Shown: positions 25,562-34,872 of the stretch, piece by piece
Layout of the letters: each line of letters starts with the position of its first letter
Numbering within the stretch: position 1 is the first letter of the stretch
Source: Bacillus sp. AFS088145
Lineage (GTDB): Bacteria; Bacillota; Bacilli; Bacillales; Bacillaceae_G
DNA: 64,000 nt
Assembly: GCF_002564465.1 (NCBI RefSeq)
Contig: NZ_NUUX01000006.1
Span: forward strand, 186,001-250,000
Direction of reading: 5' to 3'
Translations under genes and position numbers: made by a program
Notes under the pieces: generated by a model
What the model was told of the DNA's origin: nothing
The model's database searches: none
What the model saw: the letters and a program-made list of their open reading frames with translations, nothing else

Positions 25562-28501
25562 GTGAAAAATAACATGGTTACAATCACGATTGACGGGAAA
25601 GAAGTAATCGCAAATCAAGGTTCTACAATCTTACAAATCATCAATCAAAATGAAATTAGTCATCCACAAATTTGTTATGTTCCTGAAGTCGATCCAATTC
25701 AAACTTGTGATACTTGTATTGTTGAAATTAATGGTGAGCTAAAGCGCTCATGTTCAACTGTAGCAATGAGCGGAATGAATATTCAATTGACTTCACCTAG
25801 AGCGAAGGAAGCTCAAACTGAAGCAATGGATCGTTTATTAGAAAATCATTTATTATATTGCACAGTTTGTGATAATAACAATGGAAATTGTAAGCTACAT
25901 AACACAGTAGAAGAAATGGACATTGAACATCAAAAGTATCCTTATGAGCCAAAGGTTGCTTCTTGTGAAGTAGACTTGACACATCCTTTTTATCGATATG
26001 ATCCAAATCAATGTATTGCATGTGGACAGTGTGTGGAAGTATGTCAGAATCTTCAAGTAAATGAGACATTATCAATTGATTGGGAAGCTGAGCGTCCACG
26101 TGTTATTTGGGACAAGGGTGTTTCGATTAATGATTCTTCATGTGTAAGTTGCGGACAATGTGTAACAATTTGTCCTTGTAATGCATTAATGGAAAAATCA
26201 ATGCTTGGTGAAGCTGGTTTTATGACTGGATTAAACGACGAGTTACTTGATCCGATGATCGATTTAGTCAAAAAAGTAGAACCTGGATATAGTGGGATTT
26301 TTGCTGTTTCAGAGGTTGAAGCAGCAATGCGAGAAACACGTACGAAAAAGACAAAAACAGTTTGTACTTTCTGTGGTGTTGGCTGTACATTCGAGGTTTG
26401 GACGAAGGATCGAAAAATCTTAAAAGTTCAACCAAGCTCTGATGCACCAGTTAATGCAATATCAACTTGTGTAAAAGGTAAATTTGGTTGGGATTTTGTA
26501 AATTCAGAAGAGAGAATTACAAAACCTTTAATTCGAAAAAATGGCGTATTTGTAGAAGCGAGCTGGAATGAAGCCCTTGATTTAGTTGCAAGTAAACTTG
26601 GTTCGATTAAACAAGAATATGGAAAAGGTTCTGTAGGATTTATTTCATCTTCAAAAATTACGAATGAAGAAAACTATTTAATTCAAAAGTTGGCACGACA
26701 GGTATTTGAAACAAATAATGTTGATAATTGCTCACGTTACTGTCAATCACCAGCAACAGATGGATTATTCCGCACAGTTGGTATGGGTGGAGATGCAGGA
26801 ACGATAAAGGATATCGCAAAGGCTGGACTAGTTATAATCGTCGGTGCGAATCCAGCAGAAGGTCATCCTGTACTTGCGACAAGAGTTAAGCGAGCACATA
26901 AATTACATGGTCAAAAACTGATTGTTGCCGATCTTCGTAAAAATGAAATGGCAGAACGCTCTGACATCTTTATTAGACCAAAACAAGGGACAGACCAAGT
27001 ATGGTTAATGGCTGTAACGAAATATATCATTGACCAAGGCTGGCATGACTTGAAATTCATTTATGAGAATGTTCATTTCTTTGAAGATTTTAAAGTTGTA
27101 CTTGAGAAATATACGCTTGAATATGCCGAAAGTGTAACTGGCATTTCAAAGGAAACGTTAATTCAAATAGCTGAAATGATTCATGAAGCGGATGGTACTT
27201 GTATTTTATGGGGCATGGGCGTGACACAAAACACTGGTGGTTCTGATACATCTGCAGCGGTCTCGAACTTATTACTTGCAACAGGAAACTACAGACGCCC
27301 TGGTGCTGGCGCTTATCCGCTTCGTGGTCATAATAATGTACAAGGTGCTTGTGATATGGGTACTCTTCCTGGCTGGCTTCCTGGTTACCAACATGTAACG
27401 GATGATACGGCACGCATGAAGTTTGAAAAAGCGTGGGGCGTTGAAATCGGAGGAAAACCTGGTTTAGATAATATCCAAATGCTTCAATCGATCGAAAAAG
27501 GCGAAATGAAAGCTATGTACTTAGTTGGTGAAGATATGGCGCTTGTCGATTGTAATGCCAACCACGTACATGAAGTTTTATCAGATTTGGACTTCTTTGT
27601 CGTACAAGATCTATTCTTCTCAAAAACAGCGCAATACGCGGATGTTATTTTACCTGCTGCGCCATCACTTGAAAAAGAAGGAACATTTACAAATACTGAA
27701 CGTCGAGTACAAAGATTATATCAAGCATTACCGACTCTTGGTGAATCAAAGGCTGACTGGTGGATTGTCCAAGAAATTGCAAACCGATTAGGTGCAAATT
27801 GGAATTATCAGCATCCAGGTGATATTTTCGCTGAAATGGCAAGTTTAGCACCACTATTCTCACAAGCAAGCTACGATGTAATGGAAGGCTGGGATAGTTT
27901 CCTTTGGGGTAGCTTAGACGGAGCAAGTACGCCACTTCTTTATGAGAATGGTTTTAATTTCCCTGATAAAAAGGCAAGATTTGCTTTAGCTGATTGGATG
28001 GAACCTGTTGAGTTTGCAGAAGAGTTTGACCTATTAATAAATAATGGTCGAATGCTTGAGCATTTCCATGAAGGGAATATGACGAATAAATCATACGGTA
28101 TTCAATTAAAAGTACCTGAGATTTTTGTAGAGGTTTCACCAGAGCTTGCGAGTGAACGTGGCATTAAAGATGGCTCATTAGTTCGATTAGTATCTCCGTA
28201 TGGAGCGCTGAAATTACCAGCACTAGTTACGGACCGAGTTCAAAAAAATGAGTTGTTCTTACCGATGAATTCAACAAATAAAGAATCTGCTATCAATTTC
28301 TTAACAGGTCCAGCTAAAGATCACCGTACAAATACACCAGCTTATAAACAAACGAAAGTACGGATGGAAGTATTACGTGTAGAAGGTGAAAGTCCGTTGC
28401 CAAAGTCGAACCCACGTAATAAAAAGCGCAACCCTCAAAATGGAGTTGAGGTTCAGCGTAAATGGGAACGAAAAGGATACGTCCACTTAACGACAAAATA
28501 A
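25562..28501 (+). CDS. Formate dehydrogenase alpha subunit (YjgC/YrhE-type, bis-MGD)
   Basis: 979 aa cytoplasmic molybdoenzyme oxidising formate to CO2. In order: N-terminal 2Fe-2S domain (Cys38, 49, 52, 64), His-Cys cluster domain (HLLYCTVCDNNNGNC, about 96-110), two 4Fe-4S ferredoxin motifs (CIACGQCVEVC about 151, CVSCGQCVTIC about 194), a further 4Fe-4S site CTFCGVGC (about 268), and the molybdopterin domains. In NVDNCSRYCQSPA the second Cys, TGT-coded, is the predicted Mo ligand, so this is a Cys not a selenocysteine enzyme. GTG 25562 with GGGGAGG upstream. Followed at 12 nt by its DUF1641 partner. Confidence 0.93.
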   Translation: MKNNMVTITIDGKEVIANQGSTILQIINQNEISHPQICYVPEVDPIQTCDTCIVEINGELKRSCSTVAMSGMNIQLTSPRAKEAQTEAMDRLLENHLLYCTVCDNNNGNCKLHNTVEEMDIEHQKYPYEPKVASCEVDLTHPFYRYDPNQCIACGQCVEVCQNLQVNETLSIDWEAERPRVIWDKGVSINDSSCVSCGQCVTICPCNALMEKSMLGEAGFMTGLNDELLDPMIDLVKKVEPGYSGIFAVSEVEAAMRETRTKKTKTVCTFCGVGCTFEVWTKDRKILKVQPSSDAPVNAISTCVKGKFGWDFVNSEERITKPLIRKNGVFVEASWNEALDLVASKLGSIKQEYGKGSVGFISSSKITNEENYLIQKLARQVFETNNVDNCSRYCQSPATDGLFRTVGMGGDAGTIKDIAKAGLVIIVGANPAEGHPVLATRVKRAHKLHGQKLIVADLRKNEMAERSDIFIRPKQGTDQVWLMAVTKYIIDQGWHDLKFIYENVHFFEDFKVVLEKYTLEYAESVTGISKETLIQIAEMIHEADGTCILWGMGVTQNTGGSDTSAAVSNLLLATGNYRRPGAGAYPLRGHNNVQGACDMGTLPGWLPGYQHVTDDTARMKFEKAWGVEIGGKPGLDNIQMLQSIEKGEMKAMYLVGEDMALVDCNANHVHEVLSDLDFFVVQDLFFSKTAQYADVILPAAPSLEKEGTFTNTERRVQRLYQALPTLGESKADWWIVQEIANRLGANWNYQHPGDIFAEMASLAPLFSQASYDVMEGWDSFLWGSLDGASTPLLYENGFNFPDKKARFALADWMEPVEFAEEFDLLINNGRMLEHFHEGNMTNKSYGIQLKVPEIFVEVSPELASERGIKDGSLVRLVSPYGALKLPALVTDRVQKNELFLPMNSTNKESAINFLTGPAKDHRTNTPAYKQTKVRMEVLRVEGESPLPKSNPRNKKRNPQNGVEVQRKWERKGYVHLTTK

Positions 28502-28513
28502 AGGGGAAAAAAG

Positions 28514-28993
28514 ATGGCACAACCAATCACGACGATTCAAAAATACCTACCAACTAAAGAAGAGCAAAATCAACAGAAACTAGAGGATTTGAAGCTTTTA
28601 TTAGCAGAAAATGAAGACTCTTTAAATAAAATTTTAAACATCGTTTCTGAATTAAATGATACGGGTGTCCTTGAAGCTGCAAATTCAATGCTACAATCGA
28701 AAGAGAAGATTACAAAAATTGCTTTAGGACAAATGAACCGCGAGCCAGTCACGAATATTATCAATAATATTATGGGCGCTGCTGGTGTACTTTCAAATGT
28801 GGACCCGGAGTTAACGACAAAGCTAATCAATTCTGTAACAAAAGGAATCGATGAAGGAAATAAACATCTTGAAAAGGATGATAAAGTAGGGATTCTTGAT
28901 TTAGTAAAAGTTTTAAAAGATCCTGATGTAAATCGTGCAGTTGGTTTTGGTATTAATTTTCTAAAAGGTATGGGAAAAGGTCTAAAAGAATAA
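28514..28993 (+). CDS. DUF1641 protein, formate dehydrogenase-associated (YjgD/YrhD-like)
   Basis: 159 aa, mostly helical. The C-terminal half (DPDVNRAVGFGINFLKGMGKGL) is the DUF1641 signature. Genes of this family regularly follow the YjgC/YrhE-type formate dehydrogenase, as here with a 12-nt gap and AAGGGGAA as ribosome binding site, so it is probably a subunit or assembly partner. No cofactor-binding motif is visible. Confidence 0.87.
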   Translation: MAQPITTIQKYLPTKEEQNQQKLEDLKLLLAENEDSLNKILNIVSELNDTGVLEAANSMLQSKEKITKIALGQMNREPVTNIINNIMGAAGVLSNVDPELTTKLINSVTKGIDEGNKHLEKDDKVGILDLVKVLKDPDVNRAVGFGINFLKGMGKGLKE

Positions 28994-29035
28994 TAGAAAA
29001 AACAATTTGTATTTCATAGAAAAGAGTTTAATAAT

Positions 29036-29094
29036 AAGAGATGAACCTTTTAATCAAAAAAATTGAAAGGTTTGTCTCTTAATGAATATTTTTT
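29036..29094 (+). terminator. Hairpin between DUF1641 gene and fdhD
   Basis: AAGAGATGAACCTTT (29036-29050) pairs with AAAGGTTTGTCTCTT (29066-29080) with one mismatch region; a T7 run follows after 8 nt. It overlaps the first possible fdhD start (29082), which favours a later start. Confidence 0.55.
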
Positions 29095-29144
29095 TGAGAA
29101 AATACGATATAAAAAATAGTTCAAGAAGAAGGGAATCTTTAACG

Positions 29145-29936
29145 ATGCTACCAACTGAAGTGAGAAGAAGAATTCTCCGCTTTGAAAATGGTGAAACAAA
29201 CGATATTGAAGACAGCGTTGTCACAGAATTTCCCGTCACGGTAAAAATCAATGGACAAGAATTTGTTACGATGGTCAGTACCCCAGAATATATAGAGGAT
29301 ATGGTCGTAGGATTTCTAGCATCCGAAGGGGTTATCCGAAAATTTGAGGATATTGAAAACATATGGTTCCAAGAAAAAGAAGGCTTTGTCCATGTAAAAA
29401 CAAAGAATATTAATCCATATTATAAAGATATTCAAAGTAAAAGATATATTACATCATGCTGTGGAATGAGTAGACAAGGGTTTGTTTTTGTAAATGATGC
29501 ATTAACTGCAAAAAAAATGAAAGAAGTGAATGTTCAACTATCATTTCAAGATTGTTTTCGATTAATGAAAGAAATGCAACAGTCCGCATTTTTGTTTCAT
29601 GAAACAGGCGGAGTCCATAATGCTGCTTTATGTGATTTAAATGGGATTCTTTTGAATAGAATGGATATTGGTAGGCATAATGCATTAGATAAAATCTATG
29701 GTTATTGTCTAAAAAACAATATTCGTATTTCAGATAAAATAATTGTTTTTAGTGGGCGATTATCTTCAGAAATTTTACTAAAAGTAGCTAAAATTGGTTG
29801 TGAGGTCATACTGACGAAATCAGCTCCAACAGAATTAGCTCTTCAACTAGCTGAAGAATTAGGTATTACGACAGTTGGATTTATTCGAAATCAGTCACTT
29901 AATGTTTATACTCATTCAAAACGTATTGTGAGATAG
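29145..29936 (+). CDS. fdhD: Formate dehydrogenase accessory sulfurtransferase FdhD
   Basis: About 263 aa from ATG 29145. FdhD moves sulfur from a cysteine desulfurase to the Mo of bis-MGD and is needed for active formate dehydrogenase. Visible: the paired cysteines in YITSCCGMS, matching the functional CxxC/CC loop, FHETGGVHNAALC, and DIGRHNALDKIYG. An earlier ATG at 29082 is possible but lies at the foot of a terminator-like hairpin and would add 21 residues not usual in the family; AGAAGGGAA precedes 29145. Lies between formate dehydrogenase and moaA, as expected. Confidence 0.9.
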   Translation: MLPTEVRRRILRFENGETNDIEDSVVTEFPVTVKINGQEFVTMVSTPEYIEDMVVGFLASEGVIRKFEDIENIWFQEKEGFVHVKTKNINPYYKDIQSKRYITSCCGMSRQGFVFVNDALTAKKMKEVNVQLSFQDCFRLMKEMQQSAFLFHETGGVHNAALCDLNGILLNRMDIGRHNALDKIYGYCLKNNIRISDKIIVFSGRLSSEILLKVAKIGCEVILTKSAPTELALQLAEELGITTVGFIRNQSLNVYTHSKRIVR

Positions 29937-29984
29937 TGACTTAAACAAATCATTTATGAAATAAAAAGAAGTGAGGCAATGGTT

Positions 29985-31010
29985 ATGAAAAATGTTGCAT
30001 TGGATAAACATCATCGACCTTTACAGGATTTACGTATATCTGTTACCGATCGCTGCAATTTTCGTTGCCGTTATTGTATGCCGGAAGAAATTTTTGGTCA
30101 GGACTATTCTTTTTTATCACAAGATAAAATACTATCCTTTGATGAAATTGAAAGATTAACACGTATTTTTGTATCTTTAGGGGTAAGAAAAATTAGAATT
30201 ACTGGTGGAGAACCTTTATTACGTAAAAATTTACCTAAACTGATTGAACGATTAAATATAATTGATGGTGTTGAAGATATTGCTTTAACAACAAATGGTA
30301 CATTACTTAAAAAGTTTGCAAAAGATTTATATGAAGCCGGTTTAAGAAGAGTGACCGTAAGTATAGATTCTTTAGATGAAGAACGATTTGCATATATGAG
30401 TGGTAATCGAGGAAAGGTAAAGTCTGTGCTTGAAGGGATACAAGCTGCTTCTGATATCGGAATGAAGGTTAAAATCAATATGGTTGTTCAAAAAGGCAAG
30501 AATGAACAAGATCTTATCCCGATGGCACAATATTTTAAAGAGAAAAAACATATTCTTCGATTTATTGAGTATATGGATGTTGGAAATTATAATGGCTGGA
30601 GGCTCGATGAAGTTGTAGGAAAACAAACAATCATTGATCTAATCAATGAAGTCATGCCTTTAGAATTTACAGAAGCTAATTATGTAGGAGAAGTTGCTAA
30701 TCGATACCGTTACAAAGATAGTGATGATGAAATTGGGATTATTTCATCAGTGACCGATTCATTTTGTTCAACTTGCACAAGGGCGCGTATATCTGCAGAA
30801 GGAAAATTATATACATGTTTATTTGCAACAAAAGGTTATGATCTAAAAGAATTGGTCAGGTCTAACCAAGATGATGAACAAATAAAAGAAACAATTCTAT
30901 CAATATGGAGCAATCGAACTGATCGTTATTCAGATGAACGATTAAGTAATACGAAAAAAATGAATGATAAGTCATCACATAAAATTGAAATGTCCCATAT
31001 AGGTGGTTAA
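29985..31010 (+). CDS. moaA: GTP 3',8-cyclase MoaA (radical SAM)
   Basis: 341 aa. First step of molybdenum cofactor synthesis, converting GTP to 3',8-cyclo-H2GTP. Visible: radical-SAM cluster CNFRCRYC (Cys about 24, 28, 31), TGGEPLL, and the second-cluster ligands [18 protein letters not shown]; the C-terminus ends in HIGG, the conserved GG tail. ATG 29985 is preferred over ATG 29979, because GTGAGG (29971-29976) is only 2 nt from the latter. A possible terminator-bearing leader separates it from moeB. Confidence 0.95.
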   Translation: MKNVALDKHHRPLQDLRISVTDRCNFRCRYCMPEEIFGQDYSFLSQDKILSFDEIERLTRIFVSLGVRKIRITGGEPLLRKNLPKLIERLNIIDGVEDIALTTNGTLLKKFAKDLYEAGLRRVTVSIDSLDEERFAYMSGNRGKVKSVLEGIQAASDIGMKVKINMVVQKGKNEQDLIPMAQYFKEKKHILRFIEYMDVGNYNGWRLDEVVGKQTIIDLINEVMPLEFTEANYVGEVANRYRYKDSDDEIGIISSVTDSFCSTCTRARISAEGKLYTCLFATKGYDLKELVRSNQDDEQIKETILSIWSNRTDRYSDERLSNTKKMNDKSSHKIEMSHIGG

Positions 31011-31271
31011 TCATTACCAATAATAGAAGGTCTGGAGTTTATGCAATTTCGGTATAATGCTCTAACTAAAATTAGAAAGTGATGATTGGTATCTCTGTTC
31101 GATTAGCAGAGAAATTAAGCAGCATTCAGAACTCCTTATATGATGGGGATTTCTTAATGCTGCTTTATTTAATAGAGGGAAAACAAGAAAAGCAGAAAAA
31201 ATTGGTGAGGATACCCGGAGAAAACTATTTATCTCTTTCGCTAGGTCCTGCTCTTTAATGGAGGATATCTT
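31011..31271 (+). promoter_or_regulatory. Leader of moeB operon with conserved RNA motif
   Basis: A TATAAT box (31053-31058) is followed by GATTGGTAT (31084-31092), a perfect 6-bp hairpin TCTCTG/CAGAGA (31092-31097 with 31107-31112) with loop TTCGATTAG, then a terminator (31117-31165). The layout copies that before the formate dehydrogenase gene, but the stem sequence differs by compensating changes, supporting RNA structure. About 100 nt of further leader precede the moeB start. Ligand or protein factor unknown. Confidence 0.6.
31117..31170 (+). terminator. Leader terminator before moeB
   Basis: AAGCAGCATT (31117-31126) pairs with AATGCTGCTT (31156-31165), with an inner ACTCC/GGGGA helix, then a T-rich run. 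Located 106 nt after moaA and about 100 nt before moeB. Confidence 0.75.
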
Positions 31272-32288
31272 ATGTCAGAACGTTATTCACGTCAGCAACT
31301 TTTTACCCCGATTGGTGAAAATGGACAAGAATTAATTAGCAAGAAACATGTTTTAATTGTTGGGGCAGGTGCTTTAGGAAGTGCTAGCGCGGAGGCACTT
31401 GTTAGAGCTGGAATTGGGAAGTTAACTTTAATTGACCGAGATTATGTTGAAATGAGTAACTTGCAAAGGCAGCAACTTTATACTGAAGAAGATGCATTTG
31501 AGAAATTGCCGAAAGTTATTGCCGCTAAAAACCGTCTCCAAAAAATAAATTCAGATGTATTCATCAATGCACTAGTAATGGATGCAAGTGCAGATAATAT
31601 GGAAGTCCATTTGAAGGACACTGATGTAATGATTGATGCAACAGATAATTTTGATATTCGCTTTATCATAAATGATTTATCACAGAAATATGAAATTCCG
31701 TGGGTGTATGGCTCTTGTGTTGGGAGCTTTGGTATGTGTTGTACGATTCTACCTAGTAAAACTCCTTGTTTAAATTGTATATTAAAAAGTTTACCAGTAC
31801 CTGGTCTGACTTGTGACACAGCTGGAGTCATTAGTCCTGCGGTACAATTAGTAGCGGCATACCAGGTTGCTGAAGGATTAAAACTATTAGTTGAGGATTA
31901 TTCAGCTATCAATTCAAAATTTCTAACATTTGATTTATGGAATAATCAACATTTTTCATTTAAATTATCTAAACTCAAATCAGATGATTGTCCTTCATGT
32001 GGAACAAATAGGACGTATCCTTATTTAGCATTTGAAAATCAAACGAAAACAAGTACACTTTGTGGGCGAAACACGGTTCAAATTAGACCTTCAACGACTA
32101 AAAATTATGACTTTAATGAACTAGAAATCCAACTAATACAACACGGAAAAGTTCAACGAAATCCTTATTTGATCTCTTGTCAGATAGAAGATTATCGATT
32201 TGTTGTTTTTCAGGATGGAAGGGTTTTTGTTCACGGAACAAATGATATACAGGAAGCTAAAAAACTATATTATCGTTTATTAGGTTAA
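31272..32288 (+). CDS. moeB: MoeB/ThiF-type adenylyltransferase
   Basis: 338 aa, E1-like. It adenylates the C-terminal Gly of MoaD so that it can be thiocarboxylated. Visible: nucleotide-binding VLIVGAGALGSASAEAL, the Arg-rich loop MSNLQRQQLY, the Asp in DATDNFDIR, zinc pairs CLNC and CPSCG, and the Cys in GLTCDTAGVISPA. The last 80 residues are a short C-terminal extension without an active rhodanese motif. AATGGAGG precedes ATG 31272. First gene of the moeB-moeA-moaE-moaD-moaB-mobA-moaC run. Confidence 0.92.
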   Translation: MSERYSRQQLFTPIGENGQELISKKHVLIVGAGALGSASAEALVRAGIGKLTLIDRDYVEMSNLQRQQLYTEEDAFEKLPKVIAAKNRLQKINSDVFINALVMDASADNMEVHLKDTDVMIDATDNFDIRFIINDLSQKYEIPWVYGSCVGSFGMCCTILPSKTPCLNCILKSLPVPGLTCDTAGVISPAVQLVAAYQVAEGLKLLVEDYSAINSKFLTFDLWNNQHFSFKLSKLKSDDCPSCGTNRTYPYLAFENQTKTSTLCGRNTVQIRPSTTKNYDFNELEIQLIQHGKVQRNPYLISCQIEDYRFVVFQDGRVFVHGTNDIQEAKKLYYRLLG

Positions 32289-32307
32289 TAGAGAGAGGAT
32301 GAAAAGA

Positions 32308-33597
32308 ATGGTTGAAAAACGAGTGCCACTACCGATCGAAGAAGCAGTTCGTAAAGTAATGGATTTTGCCAAACACGGATCAAAAGAAATGGTATCAATC
32401 GATTTAGCATATGGACGAGTATTAGCTGATGATCTAAAAGCTGATCAAGATATACCTGCTTTTGACCGCTCTCCATATGATGGCTTTGCGATTCGAGCGG
32501 AAGATACTATTCTTACAAGCAATGAAAATCCAACAATCTTTGAAGTAGTTGGCGAAATTGGGGCTGGTTCAGTTTTTCCAAATGAAGTAGAACCATTGCA
32601 GGCCGTTCGTATTATGACAGGGGCTCAAATACCTCAAGGTTGTTCAGCCGTTGTCATGCTTGAATTAGCGAAAGAGATTAAAACTGAAGGTAAAACTTTT
32701 ATTGAAATAAAACGTTCTTATCAAAAAGGTGATAATATTTCATTCCAAGGGGAAGAAACGCATAAAGGTGATATTCTAGTTAAAAAGGGAACTGAAATTA
32801 ACCCGGGAGTGATCGCTTTACTTGCTACTTTTGGATATAGTCAAGTACCTGTAGCAAAAAAACCAGTCATCGGAGTCATTGCAACAGGAAGTGAGCTTTT
32901 AGATGTCGATGAACCGCTTGAACCTGGTAAAATTCGCAATAGTAATTCCTATATGGTTCTCGCTCAAATTCAAAAAGCAGGTGCAATCCCTAAATATTTA
33001 GGAAAGTTTAGCGATGATTTGGATACTTGTTTTTTAGAAGTTCAAAATGCTTTAGAGCAAGTTGATTTTCTAATTACGACCGGTGGTGTATCTGTCGGTG
33101 ATTATGACTATTTACCAGATATTTACGTAAGATTAGGAGCAACCGTTTTATTTAATAAAATTGCCATGCGTCCAGGTAGTGTAACAACAGTAGCGCATTT
33201 TGAAAATAAATTATTATTCGGTTTATCTGGGAATCCATCTGCTTGTTTTGTTGGATTTGAGCTATTTGTTAGACCGATTATCCAAACTTATTTATTTAAC
33301 GAAACGCCACATTTAAAAAGAGTAAGTGCAATTTTAGGAGAAAATTTTCCAAAACCAAATCCTTTTACAAGATTTGTAAGAGGTAAAATTGTTTATCATG
33401 AAGGTCAATTAACAGCAGTTCCAGCAGGTTTTGATAAGTCTAGCGCCGTATCTTCATTAGCTTATACGGATGCATTTATTGTTTTACCTGGAGGAACTAG
33501 AAAATATGAAAAAGGTATGTCGGTCGACTTATTATTATTAGAAGACCATGAAGGAAGTAAATGGCCTTGGTATGGCTTCATACCTGCATATAAGTAA
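32308..33597 (+). CDS. moeA: Molybdopterin molybdenumtransferase MoeA
   Basis: 429 aa. Inserts molybdate into adenylylated molybdopterin. Visible: FDRSPYDGFAIRA, MTGAQIPQGC, the MPT-binding domain with TTGGVSVGDYDYLP, and GLSGNPSACFVGFE. ATG 32308 is chosen, since GAGAGAGG (32291-32298) abuts the earlier ATG at 32299 but is properly spaced for 32308. Only 19 nt from moeB. Confidence 0.94.
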   Translation: MVEKRVPLPIEEAVRKVMDFAKHGSKEMVSIDLAYGRVLADDLKADQDIPAFDRSPYDGFAIRAEDTILTSNENPTIFEVVGEIGAGSVFPNEVEPLQAVRIMTGAQIPQGCSAVVMLELAKEIKTEGKTFIEIKRSYQKGDNISFQGEETHKGDILVKKGTEINPGVIALLATFGYSQVPVAKKPVIGVIATGSELLDVDEPLEPGKIRNSNSYMVLAQIQKAGAIPKYLGKFSDDLDTCFLEVQNALEQVDFLITTGGVSVGDYDYLPDIYVRLGATVLFNKIAMRPGSVTTVAHFENKLLFGLSGNPSACFVGFELFVRPIIQTYLFNETPHLKRVSAILGENFPKPNPFTRFVRGKIVYHEGQLTAVPAGFDKSSAVSSLAYTDAFIVLPGGTRKYEKGMSVDLLLLEDHEGSKWPWYGFIPAYK

Positions 33598-33631
33598 ATA
33601 ATTAGAACGCTATTAATTTAAGAAAAGTGAA

Positions 33632-34111
33632 GTGATTTACTTGGAACAAACATTATTTAAGATTGTCGATACACCGATTGTTGTTGAGGAAGTTTCAGAT
33701 AAAGTAAAAAGTAGAAATGCAGGAGCCATTACAGTTTTTATTGGTACAGTTAGAGAGCTAACAAAAGGAAAAAAGACTTTATCGCTAGAGTATCAAGCAT
33801 ATGAATCAATGGCCGTAAAAAAACTTGTCCAAATTGGTGATGAAATTAACGGGAAATGGCCAGAAGCAATTGTTGCGATTACTCATCGAGTTGGAAGATT
33901 AGAGATTAGCGATATTGCCGTTGTGATTGCAGTTTCCTCTCCGCACCGTAAAGTGGCATACGAAGCAAACGAATACGCAATCGAACGAATTAAACAAATC
34001 GTTCCGATTTGGAAAAAAGAGTTTTGGGAAGATGGTACGATGTGGATCGGTGACCAATTAGAAAATACACCATACCAAGAAGGAAAACCAAGTGTGGAGG
34101 AATCAAAATGA
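33632..34111 (+). CDS. moaE: Molybdopterin synthase catalytic subunit MoaE
   Basis: About 159 aa. Large subunit of MPT synthase, which adds the dithiolene sulfurs to cPMP. Visible: NAGAITVFIGTVR, LEYQAYESMA, ITHRVGRLEI, and the catalytic-lysine region WKKEFWEDG. The start is GTG 33632 or TTG 33641; both have weak purine-rich sequence upstream and the choice is not firm. Overlaps moaD by 4 nt (ATGA), consistent with subunit coupling. Confidence 0.93.
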   Translation: MIYLEQTLFKIVDTPIVVEEVSDKVKSRNAGAITVFIGTVRELTKGKKTLSLEYQAYESMAVKKLVQIGDEINGKWPEAIVAITHRVGRLEISDIAVVIAVSSPHRKVAYEANEYAIERIKQIVPIWKKEFWEDGTMWIGDQLENTPYQEGKPSVEESK

Positions 34112-34344
34112 TTAAAGTTTTATTATTTGCTCATTTACGAGAGAAAGCTGGAACGGATGAATTGACAGTGACGGATAAAAATGGAATAAACGTAAAAGAG
34201 CTAAAAGATTGGCTTATGACTAACTATGATTTACCACAACTGAATCAGATTATGACTGCAGTAAATGAAGAGTTTGTAACGGATGAAGAAATTGTAAATG
34301 ATGGAGATACTGTCGCATTTATTCCACCAGTAAGTGGGGGCTAA
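34108..34344 (+). CDS. moaD: Molybdopterin synthase sulfur carrier MoaD
   Basis: 78 aa, ubiquitin-like fold. The C-terminus is FIPPVSGG, with the terminal GG that is thiocarboxylated after MoeB action. Overlaps moaE by 4 nt, so the two synthase subunits are translationally coupled. GGAGG in the end of moaE serves as ribosome binding site. Confidence 0.94.
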   Translation: MIKVLLFAHLREKAGTDELTVTDKNGINVKELKDWLMTNYDLPQLNQIMTAVNEEFVTDEEIVNDGDTVAFIPPVSGG

Positions 34345-34377
34345 TGGATTTTATAAAGCTTGAAAGTAGGTAGAATG

Positions 34378-34872
34378 ATGCATAAACATAATGAAAAAGC
34401 GATTATTAACGCAGCGGTTTTAACAGTTAGTGATACTAGAACTGTTGAAAATGACGAGAGCGGTATTCTAATTAAAGCTTTATTAGACGAGCAAAAACAT
34501 ATCGTCCATGATTATAAAATCACAAAAGATGAAATACCATTGATCGAAGCGATTGTTAGAACATGGAGTGAAGCTGAGACGATTCAAGTTATGATCATAA
34601 CAGGTGGCACTGGTTTTACGAAAAGAGATGTTACATATGAAGCAATTTCAAAAATACTCGATAAAGAAATGCAAGGATTTGGAGAATTGTTCCGTTCCTT
34701 AAGTTATACAGAAATCGGTCCAAAAGCTATGTTCAGTAGAGCAATCGCAGGTAGCTTTCATGATAAAGCGATCTACGTAATTCCAGGTTCAAAAAACGCA
34801 GTAAATCTAGCAATGACAAAACTAATTTTACCGACATGCCAACACTTTATGGAAGAATTAAACAGGCAATGA
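34378..34872 (+). CDS. moaB: Molybdopterin adenylyltransferase-like MoaB
   Basis: 165 aa. MogA/MoaB fold, activates MPT with ATP before metal insertion. Visible: AAVLTVSDTR, MIITGGTGFTKRDVT, the characteristic GEL-type FGELFRSLSY, and ammino-acid run AIYVIPGSKNAVNLAM. ATG 34378 fits AGTAGG (34365-34370); a TTG at 34360 would add six residues upstream of it without a ribosome binding site. The stop overlaps mobA's start (ATGA). Confidence 0.92.
   Translation: MHKHNEKAIINAAVLTVSDTRTVENDESGILIKALLDEQKHIVHDYKITKDEIPLIEAIVRTWSEAETIQVMIITGGTGFTKRDVTYEAISKILDKEMQGFGELFRSLSYTEIGPKAMFSRAIAGSFHDKAIYVIPGSKNAVNLAMTKLILPTCQHFMEELNRQ

Noticed and set aside
25562-28501. Selenocysteine in formate dehydrogenase
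   Set aside because: The Mo-ligand position is a TGT Cys codon in SRYCQS; no in-frame TGA occurs.
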